A stretch of 31,409 nucleotides of DNA from Clavulina sp. PMI_390 (Eukaryota; Basidiomycota; Agaricomycetes; Cantharellales; Hydnaceae): the NCBI GenBank assembly GCA_015039315.1, contig WIDE01000087.1, forward strand, positions 48,981 through 80,389, read 5' to 3'. Positions 22,548-31,409 of this stretch are shown piece by piece. The notes under the pieces were generated by a model, which was not told the origin of the DNA, ran no database searches, and saw only the letters and a program-made list of their open reading frames with translations. Positions within the stretch are counted from its first letter, which is position 1, and the number at the start of each line of letters is the position of its first letter. A program made the translations under genes and the position numbers.

Positions 22548-23013
22548 GTCTTAAAGGATTGGAGAGTCTTCAGAGGATTCTACGTTGGTGGGGGGAGCAG
22601 TAGCACACCAAACTGATACCAGTTCCATGGTGTCGGAGTTTTCACGGATGTATCGAGGGTCCGGAAAACGCCTTTCGGGAGATAGGTCCCGGTTCCAAGC
22701 GTGATACGAGTGGTCCCCGCTCAGTACATAGTAGCGTGAGCATCTTGCGAGTGTGACAACGTTCGGTAGTCCGAGAGTAAACTTGCGCAACTAGGGACTC
22801 GGTAAGCACACGCCAACAGAGCGGCCTGAACATGATCATTTGAGCCATTGGTACATGAAGGATCTTGGTCCTCTCGAAATTGTGCATTTATTTCCCTGGA
22901 TTTTACATAGCGTATCGGTAGGGTACAAACGATGCCAGTATGACAAGCTCCACCAGTGGCGAGGCCTAGCTGGTACCTTCTGTATCGTAACTTCTCGACA
23001 CCCAAACAAACTT
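22548..23013. other. Intergenic between the alpha/beta hydrolase and the GH3 gene
   Basis: This lies upstream of the hydrolase and downstream of the glucosidase stop codon. A 79-codon minus-strand open frame (22551-22790) has no recognisable motif and no start context I trust. I see nothing else. Confidence 0.45.
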
Positions 23014-26000
23014 TCAAATAGTCAAAGTGCCAGAAAGACGCTTATCGCGACTGCTCGCTCCGACCCAGATCGTGTAAGTCCCAGAAGCGATCTGCCACTG
23101 TTGGCTCGCTGTGCTCCAAATGGCAAAACTATATCGACTCAAGGTCATGGTCACTGTTGTAGACGCTCCGGCTGATAAGGGGATACTATCAAAGTTGCGC
23201 AATTGGTTAACCGGCGCACTAGCGCTTGATGGCGCGGTGATATACAATTGAGGGATCTATCAGGGAGAACATCATGTAGCTCAATACATTTAAAACACCG
23301 GGAGGAAAGAATATGTGAACTCACCTCCGTGCCCGCGACAGTTCCACTGTTTTGCAGGGAGAACGTGACCGATAGCCATGTATCATGGAGCCTACGAGTA
23401 GCATAGATACGTTAGTCATAGTAAACCTTATGGCTGTACGTGATTGCAACGCACCAGGAGCTAAGGGATGACCCCGGCCCCGTCGGTGCTGAGCCACCTG
23501 TCGACGATGGCGTCCCGATCGACAATGAAGAGTAGGTGAAGCTGGTGTAGCTCAAGCCGAATCCGAACTCAAAGCGAGGAGTGATAGAGTTCTATCTCTG
23601 GGCATAAGAAATAGTGAAATAGCAATTCTGGCGGCAGGGCAGACAAACCTTGTCAAACCACCTATAATCGATATTCAAGCCCTCGGAGTACGTGACGGTA
23701 GACCCAGTTCCAATGTCCGCCCCATAATCACTGAGCTGCTTCCCAATAGTGAATGGGAGACGCCCAGACGGGTTGACTGCTCCCCAAAGGATATCGACTA
23801 GAGAATTACCAGCTTCTTGGCCCTGAATTCCCGCCCAGACTCTGAGAGACTATACTTCAGAAGGTTTGATGCCGTTTGCCAGAATAGAAGACTTACACAG
23901 CCGTGATGTTGGCGTTCCCAATCCATGGCTCCATGACGATCGCCTGGAGAAGAGGGCTATCAATCTCAGCACACAACCATGGGTGAATGGTCACTTACGC
24001 CCACGGAGTGGATCACCACAATGGTGTTCTTGTTGACAGCTGCCACAGCCGCAACGAGCTATGAGGGTGTTAGTCCTTCAAGCCAGTAATTCAAGATTAA
24101 AGAATGCCCCACCGCATTTCCGTTATGCCATGCATTCAGATCGTTCCGGTCACCTACATTCCCTTCAACCGTGATATAACCTTCACCAGAGTCTGCAGAG
24201 ATGAATACAAGGGCTACGCTCTTGCCAGCCGCCGCATTCGCCGCGGCAGTCAAGTCGGTATCACTAGAGGAAGATGTTACAGTAGCTCCAATGCTACTGG
24301 CCTTCGTTGTGATAGCAGAAAGCGGATCTAACGTGAAGATATATTCAGTAGCTAAACAACAGCGGTGACCTGCGCTCCACGCCAGCTCACCAATCAGATA
24401 CGGGTAATTCGCTGTCCCTGTAGCAGAGCATAAGTATAAAATATAGGCTTCAACAAGTTTGTTGGTCTCACCGGACCCCCAGCCCAAAGCGAGAATACCA
24501 TTATCACAACCCCGATCCGCACAGCCTGTAAGAAGTTCAGGGAAAGGATCGTTCCAAACCGCACAGGTCACATAGAAATACGCACTATTGATCCCACCAG
24601 AGTTGGGAACGGCATCATTCCCTATAACAGCAATTGTGGTGGGCTTCACTAATGGGAGCGCATTGTTCGTATTTTTCAGCAGGACAGTGCTTGCAGCACC
24701 TATTTGGCGAATAAGAGTGCCATGCGTCCCTTGGACATTGACGTGAGAGCCAGCTCCCGTCCAGCTGTTGAAGTTTGTTGCGGGGAAACCCGAATCCTGT
24801 CCAAGGAGATACCTGGTAGTAGAAATATCAGAATTTGATCAGGTTGTTGTGCGAATTAGGTCACCAGGAAGCGAGAACTCGAGTCGCCATATTCTGAAGT
24901 CTTGAGAGGGGGACGGAGCCGCTGTTGACAGCCGACAGGAGTGCGGGGCCGAAGTAAGAAGTACTTCCGCCTGTTCCAAAAATGTAAGCCTCAGAATTTA
25001 CAGCAGTCATGATGATTGTTCACCATATACACTCTCCCCGGGCATCACCATCTACACAGAAGTGTTAGGGAGTGCAAGAAAGCTGAATGCCTCGGGGCTT
25101 ACGTCGAGGCCAGCATTGGCAGCTACAAACCCGATCAGCAAGTTAATACAACAACGAAAAAGAGCTTACCTAGTGTTCCAGCTGGCTCAGTCACCCACCA
25201 GTCCGTCGTCACATCTATGATAACGTATCGCATTGCGTCAGCCTAGAAGTAAATAGAAGGCTCGAGATACTTACACCCCTGGAAGCCTAACTCGGTTTTG
25301 AGCAAACCGTTGAGGGTGTGTGAGTTCTCGCAGGCATATGTGCCATTGATCTGAACGCACAGCTTTGATATAAGCTAATTACCCATCGACGATGCCGAAA
25401 AAACGCACCTCGTTGTAAGAGCACATGACAGCGGCTACGCCTGCTTGAACGGCTTTGAGAAACTAACGGGAGGTGGTATTTGTATCGTGCTAACATGGAA
25501 TGGTCAGAGGCTCCACGTACTGGATGTAGATAGAGCTCGTGTTCCTGTGACCGCCCGAAAAGTCAACGGAGATGGCATTGGTTTAGTGTTGATACTTACA
25601 GTCCTACAAATCTATTTATCAGAATGGTTACATCAGCAGGGCACAGATCCATACCTATCATCCACCACTGAGGACTCCGCAGCACGGTTCAGCTCTTGCT
25701 CGCTATCGTGCAATACTCAGAAAGAGTCGTTGGTCATGGAGGGTATAGCTTACTTGTTGATATAATGCTTCGCGCTAATTAGGAATTCTCAATAGTGTTC
25801 CTGGGAAGGATGTGAGATCTAACGCACCATGCCTGGACCCCATTAGATTGAATTCCTGTCACTGTTTGGTATGCTGCCTCGCCACTGAGGTATGGGTCAG
25901 CTAAGGACCGTTAAGTTAGTAAAGCCTCTGTATGCTCATGGCTGTAGCCTACCTCCGAAGGTTTCCCAATTACGCCCTGCCCGAGGGCTTCGCATTAAGT

Positions 26001-27109
26001 TCATGTCCGGGCCTGGAGAACAATGAGCACGTATTCGCTCCAGATTGAAAGGTTGCATATTTTAGCCACACACCAAGAATGACGTTGGCCCCCTTGCCCT
26101 TAAATTCTGCGCCAAGCGCTGCGCCTCGTTCGTTCATCAGGGTGCGATTGAAGGTGGCTGCAGTATTCATGCCCCTAAACAGCTCCTTGTTGGCCAAACG
26201 ACAGACGAAAAACAGGGGTCCTACTCACGAAGGAAAGACGCTAACAAGGTCTGCATAACGAACGCCAACTGGCCCATCTTGGAGGCACAGCCCGGTGAAC
26301 CCAACTGATGTAATACTTGGAAGATTACCAACGCAAGGTCTAAGGAGGAATGCGCAATCAGTCCCCAAAGTGCCAAAAATATGCTCGTCTTCGTAGTGAC
26401 CCACCCTTTCTCGTTTCCAATTCCAGTGACTGGGTAGGGGACGCGACCCAACATCAGACGGTGTCGGGTGAAGAAAGGGAGGGCTTACCGATGTTAACCA
26501 TGTCCTGAGTCGACATCTTCGCCACCGCAGCTGTGGCCTGGTCGCGATAGTCAGGAAAAGTGAGGCTTAAGCATTGGCATCTGCACGTAAAGGTACCTTT
26601 GCAACCGCTGCAACCCATGATCCCGTTGGAGTGACAGAAGCAGAAGCAGACGTCGAAGAACTGGATGCAGTCGTTGAAGTGGTAGTCTTCGACGTTGTCG
26701 TAGCTGTAGTGGAACTGCTCTTTTGTGTGGTGCTAGTACTTGTCGAAGTGGACGAGGCCGCTGGTTATTGCGTCAGGGGTCTGTTCAACCTTTCAATGCC
26801 ATAACGGGTCGATATGCACGTACGCAAGCACTGGGAATAGTAGGGGTTGGAGTACACGCAGGTACTTCCAGCATCACACACTGTAGAGCCTGAGAAGACG
26901 AGTAGAATGGATTGAACTTCGATATTCTGGGAGCAGTAATTACGATAGAGGTACCAGTGTATCCTATGCCACCACCTACAAAGGCCAGATTAGTCGTGAG
27001 GTAAAGCAACCACTGGTAACCCACATTGTCCATACACCGCAACAGCCTCGACGACCGCTGGAATCGCAACTAAGAATGCCACAGATGTTTTCCAAGAACC
27101 TCGCAACAT
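23014..27109 (-). CDS. Secreted GH3 beta-glucosidase with N-terminal CBM1 cellulose-binding module (840 aa, 29 exons)
   Basis: A signal peptide (about residues 1-24, [20 protein letters not shown]) is followed by a fungal CBM1 (25-57: [28 protein letters not shown]) and a Ser/Thr linker. The GH3 N-terminal domain shows [50 protein letters not shown] and the nucleophile Asp332 in YVTTDWW. The second domain carries the acid/base Glu (about 569) in [15 protein letters not shown]. The C-terminus is a fibronectin type III-like domain. The enzyme cleaves terminal beta-glucose from cellobiose and cello-oligosaccharides outside the cell. The coding sequence runs over 29 exons, and every junction is in phase. 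Exons include 27109-27025, 26975-26955, 26889-26824, 26760-26597, 24989-24865, 24812-24472, 24327-24113, 23841-23649 and 23256-23014. One exon is only 4 nt (25603-25600). All catalytic motifs are intact. Confidence 0.95.
25600..25603 (-). other. 4-nt micro-exon (GACT) of the GH3 gene
   Basis: The upstream exon ends GTG GAT GAT AG at 25655 and the downstream exon starts GAA CAC GAG CTC at 25544. They cannot join directly: the phase is wrong and the conserved Arg-Thr is lost. A 4-base exon GACT, bounded by a good acceptor (TTTGTAG) and a perfect donor (GTAAGT), supplies the missing bases and gives [14 protein letters not shown], which matches the GH3 consensus. The two introns are 51 and 55 nt, normal for this locus. 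Confidence 0.8.
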
Positions 27110-28193
27110 AGCAGCACAGGGGGGACGATGACATGCGCCCCAAAGGAGCTTATATCAGGACTCCAGCGGAGAAACACCACATGGCGACTTGAATCATTCG
27201 CGAATGCCGAGGTCGAACTGTCGAGAAAAACCTTGGCGCGTTCTCGGCTTTACTTCCGAGATTACCACTGCCACCGAGTGAGGGAGAGAATGATCACCGA
27301 CAAAAATGCGAAATTCCGAACTGCTCTTGAGAACGATGGAAGGAGATAAAGTTCAGCCACGTCGCATTATTATGTGGTCATAAGAACTTGATGCGCCGCA
27401 TATTGGAACGTAGGAAGCACAATGAGCAACTGAAGAAGCTTGGGCTGAGAGCTGGACACTGGCGACTCGGGACAGCCCCTTAGTAGGAGTGCTCCGGGTC
27501 TATAAGGGGTTGGCAAATAAGAATATCAATCGATATTAGAGCCTAAGTTCCTAGGATGCGAGACGTGCTGCTAGTGTCTCGTGAATATAGTAGCAATAGT
27601 ACTTGACAAGCCGGGATATCCAGAGCCCGTTTACTTTTCGGTACAGCGATACTTCACCTCTGGTTGACACATACTACTAGCGCAACACCAAATCGCTCCC
27701 TCTAAGCATGGGGAAAAAAGCTGGGAGCCCAGCTGTTGGTATTCTTCGTTTGCAGGTGAGGTTAAATATCGTCGTGAAAGTGTCGTGAGGAGAAGTTTCA
27801 TGTGAGGAAGGGATTATTCACGAAGAGCTTTTGGAGAGATTCCAAGCTGTTGTAATCGAGGGATTGCTAATCAACCATCATCAACACACCACGCCATCGG
27901 ACGAAACACGATAAACCAGTGCTTTTGAGAGGTTGGATCGGAGAATTTCCCCAGATGCCGTAGTCGTCTCGGCGCGTATCTCTCCGTAGGTTCTACGCCA
28001 AGGAACATAGAAAACAACACAGTTTGGATGGGTCTGACAATTTTTTAGATTCAATATTCATGATGACAGTAGCTAATTTGCTACTGGTGTACTGAAACGC
28101 GAGGGTGCCATAAAGGTCCCAATGCAACTTCTCCCGTCCACCTTCTTCATAGTCCCCTGATCCAACCCTGTTGTGCGATACTCGTCGTCCAAC
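27110..28193. other. Intergenic: GH3 promoter / ABCC 3' side
   Basis: This is about 1.1 kb with no recognised gene. It includes a perfect 7-bp inverted repeat at 27719-27734. On the minus strand a CTTATAG sequence near 27500 lies about 390 bp upstream of the glucosidase start, too far to call a TATA box with confidence. No clear cluster of CreA-type sites was found by eye. Confidence 0.45.
27719..27734. promoter_or_regulatory. Perfect inverted repeat AGCTGGG-AG-CCCAGCT
   Basis: Seven bases on each side are exactly complementary with a 2-base spacer. It lies about 610 bp upstream of the GH3 start and about 460 bp downstream of the ABCC stop. It could be a dimer-binding site or a chance palindrome; it matches no factor consensus that I know. 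Confidence 0.3.
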
Positions 28194-31100
28194 CTACATA
28201 GGGACCAGCGCATACAAAGCATCGCGATCTCCGCTGCCATCTACCATGCTCTTAAACACCCCGCTATCTTTGGAAAGAAGCACCTTTGGGGAGTCATACT
28301 CCACAAGACATCCCGCATCGAGAACCAGGACTCGATCAGCATCCATGATGGTGTGAAGCCGGTGTGCAATCGTAATCACGGTAGCGTCGTGGAATTGAGT
28401 CCGCAGTGACTCTTGAATGAGGGCGTCCGTCTTGTGATCTATTCAGCGAGAAAATCAGCGGACATGCCCGATATGATACTAAAGAGGTGCGATAATACCC
28501 ATAGATGCAGTGGCCTCGTCCAAAATCAACACACGACTACGTCGCACGAGTGCTCGCCCCAATGCCAGTATCTGACGTTGTCCTACTGAGAAATTACCAC
28601 CTGAACTGCTGACGGTGGTATCCAGAGAGATACGCTCCTCATCGCGAAGGTTCTCTTGGAGGCTAAATAGGCCTGATGCACGCAGTGCATCGTTTAGCAC
28701 GGCATCGTCATGTTCGCCAAAAGGATCTAGATTGTCGCGAACAGTCCCTGACTGACAAAGGTCGCAATGAAGAACTCTGAGGGAGCGGTGACGCAGTAGA
28801 TAGAACAAGACTCACCATCAGTTCCGGTTGTTGTGGAATCATAGTGATAGCACTACGGAGACTTTCCAGGTTCATGGTGCTGGTGGGTAGTCCATCGAGA
28901 TAGACTTCTCCATCTGTAACAATCAGACGTAACAAGCTGAACAGTTCACGTTGAGAAGTGAACGAAATACGAAAAGATCGATGAGACTTCACCTGAGAGT
29001 CAACGAGCTCTTCCCTGAACCGGTGCGACCCACTATTTTGGAAATCATTGGAAATTGCCACTACGTGCTGAGAACAGCAAGCTCACCAACGCCAATTTTC
29101 TCGCCAGAGTTCACGACGAAGTTAAGGTCATGAAGAACGCTGGGACCATCAATAGAATATCGGGCAGAGAGATTCTTAATCGAGAGCGCCCCGCTTGTAG
29201 GCCATGAAGCTGGTGGAAGCCCTGAGATAGATGCGGCTTGCTCTTGTTCTATGTCGAGATAATGTTGGATCCTCTCAAGGCTGTGGTGAGTTAGCGTGAG
29301 GGGCAGGCCTGGGCTACAGCCATCAAGAGATGGAAATACCTATTGCCTGTCGAGGAATATCGAGTCAGCCTAGTGTCTGAACTTTGATCTGTACAGGAAC
29401 CAACTTGCCTTCCACCTCGACAGTGTTGAGGTAACGAATCCTAGGAGATTGTTGGTACATTTATGCATATGTCTAAGATCCGATGGCCTACCAGTAAAGG
29501 AGAAGCTCGGTCATGAACAATACTACGTTCAACAAGAAGCCGATTTGTGTGGCGTCCGCCTTGGCAACATAAAGCAGATAACTGAGACATCTGTGGGATC
29601 AGTTTCACTATTTTAACCTATCCAAATGTAGATCTTACCCTGCAAGCACTGCCGAGTAGATGCCTCCAAGGTAGTCACCACGTAATCCAACCCATCTAAC
29701 ATGATAACTACGATATTAGCACCCCTCGCAGACGGCAAAAGAGACACGAACCTATTTAAATTCCAGAAGGGACGCGCAGTACGAGTATAATTGTCGATGC
29801 GCCTCAACGACTCTAGGGGAGAGGTCAGGATGGGTCGTCGCAATCACCGTGGGACTACAGCCGCACCATCTTTGAATCTTTCTTGGACACCATAGGCTCG
29901 GATAGTAGTAAGACCATTTATAGCAACACCAAAGACGGAGAAGACCGGCGCGCGGGCATTGCTCATTTCCCTACAATAGTATTAGATACCGATCGAACGC
30001 ACAAAAAAGTATCTCAAGAAATTACCGCTTTACGGGGAGTTGTGCATGGATATAATACTGCCCCAGAATCACCCCAAGAATAGCAAGGACTAGAGAGGGG
30101 AAGGCAAAAGCTGGAGCAAAACTGACTACGATAACGAATCGCAGCACGATTAGAATTGTCAGCAGGAGGAGATCGTAAATCCTCCTTGGAAGGTTGGAGT
30201 CAATCGATCCTATGTCCTTTGTGAACCGCTGCAGAATCCGACCAACAGGGGTCTTGTCCAAAAACCGGAAGGTTGTACCAAGGATTGCTGCAGCGAGTTG
30301 CTGGTGGATTTTTCGAGCAGACCTCATGATGGAATGGATCAAGATTATTTGACTGGTCGAGTAGTTGATTATAGAGACGACAACGAAGAGGCAGTAAATG
30401 CCGAGGTAGCTATGAAGACTTTTATGTTAGTGAGAAGGCCAAGGAATGGACAGAATTGAACCTTACAATGGGACATTCACTTGCTCCGGAGGTAAGATGT
30501 CATACATACGGCCCCACACTCCAAGCCACCAGGTAAGAAAACTAACATCCTCTTAAGTATCAATAGGATCAGTACTTCAGGCGATACTTACAGGTCGAAC
30601 AAGTCAACGCTGCCTGCCGTGATCACCATAGGGACCCAGACCCAAAAACCTCCCCACGTGCGAAGATAGCGAAGCACTACATAGGATAGTTAAATTATAG
30701 GCATGTAATATCAAGAAGTGAGAAGAAAACTCACAGGCTGATAGACTGACGCGTCCCATTGCCACCTCTTCAGCGGCGATAAGCTTGCCATTACCAGCCA
30801 GCATGTTCTGGGCTTCCTCAGATTTCGGCTCGTCAATCTGGTCTTTCTCGATCGCGTCGAAAGCTGAGTTCTCAAGAGCCTCAGATGCAGGCAAAACGCT
30901 GATACTGGCGGACCCATTCTGGGTGAGCGTAACAACCTTGCTAGCCAATCTTCTCGTCATCGAAAGGTTATGGGTGACCAAGATGACTGTACGGCCATGC
31001 AGGAGATCCCCAGGAAGACACTTGTCGACAATCCACTTGATGGTGTGAACATCCAGGGCTGAGAGGACGTCGTCCAGGAGAACAATTGAAGACTAGGAAG

Positions 31101-31409
31101 CCCACTTAATGATATTGCTTTCGTCGATAATGTTATTTCTGCGCACCTCGGAGTAGACAGCTCTAGCAAGGCTCACGCGTGCCTATGACCATATGTCAAA
31201 TTTAGAGTACGTCCGAACTTGTTGAGAAGACTGGCCTTTTGACCGCCACTAATGTAGGGAATAAATCAGCGAAGGCTCATTATGGGGGGGCTCTGGGTCA
31301 TACCTCAGAGTAAGGCCTCTTTCGCCGACCTACAATAACTGTCAAACAAGCCCAGCGTGGTTGTGTCCAATTCATCCAAGTCTACTTACCTCTGTTTCAT
31401 CTCCTGCCT
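28194..31409 (-). CDS. ABCC-type (MRP/YCF1-like) ABC transporter, C-terminal part; runs off the right edge
   Basis: Nineteen exons are visible, from 31409-31390 down to 28438-28194; others include 31092-30735, 30409-30026, 29280-29087, 28936-28816 and 28751-28499. Reading starts inside NBD1, with [20 protein letters not shown] signature and Walker [13 protein letters not shown] linker follows, then TMD2 ([60 protein letters not shown]). NBD2 has Walker [11 protein letters not shown]-loop PQQPEL, signature FSVGQRQ, Walker B VLILDEA and switch His in IAHRLH. The Asp in place of the Walker B Glu in NBD1 is usual for ABCC proteins. These full transporters export glutathione conjugates or xenobiotics at the vacuolar or plasma membrane; the substrate is unknown. 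Two micro-exons (7 and 13 nt) and two GC-donor introns are required. The N-terminal membrane domains and NBD1 Walker A lie beyond the window. Confidence 0.93.
29340..29346 (-). other. 7-nt micro-exon (GCAATAG) of the ABCC gene, preceded by a GC-AG intron
   Basis: The upstream exon ends ...GTC GAG GTG GAA G at 29409 and its intron starts GCAAGTTGG (29408-29347). The 7-base exon then joins CCTTGAGAGG at 29280, giving [16 protein letters not shown], the conserved ABCC segment (typically EVQGNSLERI). AG|GCAAGT is the canonical form of the rare GC donor. Skipping the micro-exon loses Gly-Asn and breaks the frame. Confidence 0.8.
31236..31248 (-). other. 13-nt exon encoding the NBD1 ABC signature, followed by a GC-donor intron
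   Basis: The exon TGGCGGTCAAAAG sits between introns 31303-31249 and 31235-31183 and encodes most of SGGQK, the functional signature of NBD1. The downstream intron begins GCCAGT. A GC donor is needed because only AAG joined to GCACGCGTGAGC yields [17 protein letters not shown]. The donor match beyond GC is weak. Confidence 0.72.

Noticed and set aside
22551..22790. 79-codon minus-strand open frame upstream of the hydrolase as a separate gene or first exon
   Set aside because: There is no recognisable motif, and no donor/acceptor pair connects it to the hydrolase in frame.
23014..27109. GH3 locus as a pseudogene because only short open frames are visible
   Set aside because: Careful splicing gives 29 in-phase exons with all catalytic and CBM1 residues intact.

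Overview
The window looks like genomic DNA of a filamentous basidiomycete, probably an Agaricomycete. All eight genes I could reconstruct are cut by many short introns (mostly 45-75 nt, GT-AG with a few GC-AG). The gene content includes a CBM1-linked GH3 beta-glucosidase typical of plant-biomass fungi, a mitochondrial acetolactate synthase regulatory subunit, a proteasomal deubiquitinase, an HMT1-type half ABC transporter and an ABCC transporter. A Rhizoctonia/Ceratobasidiaceae-like source would fit, but that is only an impression. All gene models below were spliced by hand, and the reading phase was checked at every junction.

Layout from left to right: (1) 1-310, one copy of a roughly 300-bp non-coding segment that recurs at 2281-2587; (2) 839-1873 (-), a six-exon secreted protein of unknown function; (3) 2859-7906 (+), a 16-exon HMT1/ABCB6-type vacuolar or organellar transporter with a 400-residue low-complexity C-terminal extension; (4) 8513-9808 (-), ILV6, whose last codons are in a different frame from the rest; (5) 10241-12504 (-), a SAM-dependent methyltransferase with a long disordered tail; (6) 12884-15026 (-), UBP6/USP14; (7) 15600-19810 (-), a 1,322-residue coiled-coil protein; (8) a 1.5-kb gap with no recognised gene; (9) 21313-22547 (-), an alpha/beta hydrolase of the esterase/lipase type; (10) 23014-27109 (-), a 29-exon secreted GH3 beta-glucosidase with an N-terminal CBM1; (11) 28194-31409 (-), the C-terminal part of an ABCC transporter whose N-terminus lies beyond the right edge. 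Apart from the HMT1 gene, everything is on the minus strand.

The left part is mostly housekeeping (branched-chain amino acids, proteasome, a structural coiled-coil protein). The right part is more accessory-like (esterase, cellulolytic glucosidase, efflux pump). I see no evidence that the genes form a single pathway. The most distinctive signal is in splicing: a 4-nt micro-exon in the GH3 gene that restores the conserved DDRTEHELY motif, 7-nt and 13-nt micro-exons in the ABCC gene, and three introns that require a GC donor. Other points worth checking are the frame change at the end of ILV6, the duplicated segment flanking the secreted-protein gene, and the PVAFP-repeat/lysine tail on the HMT1 transporter.
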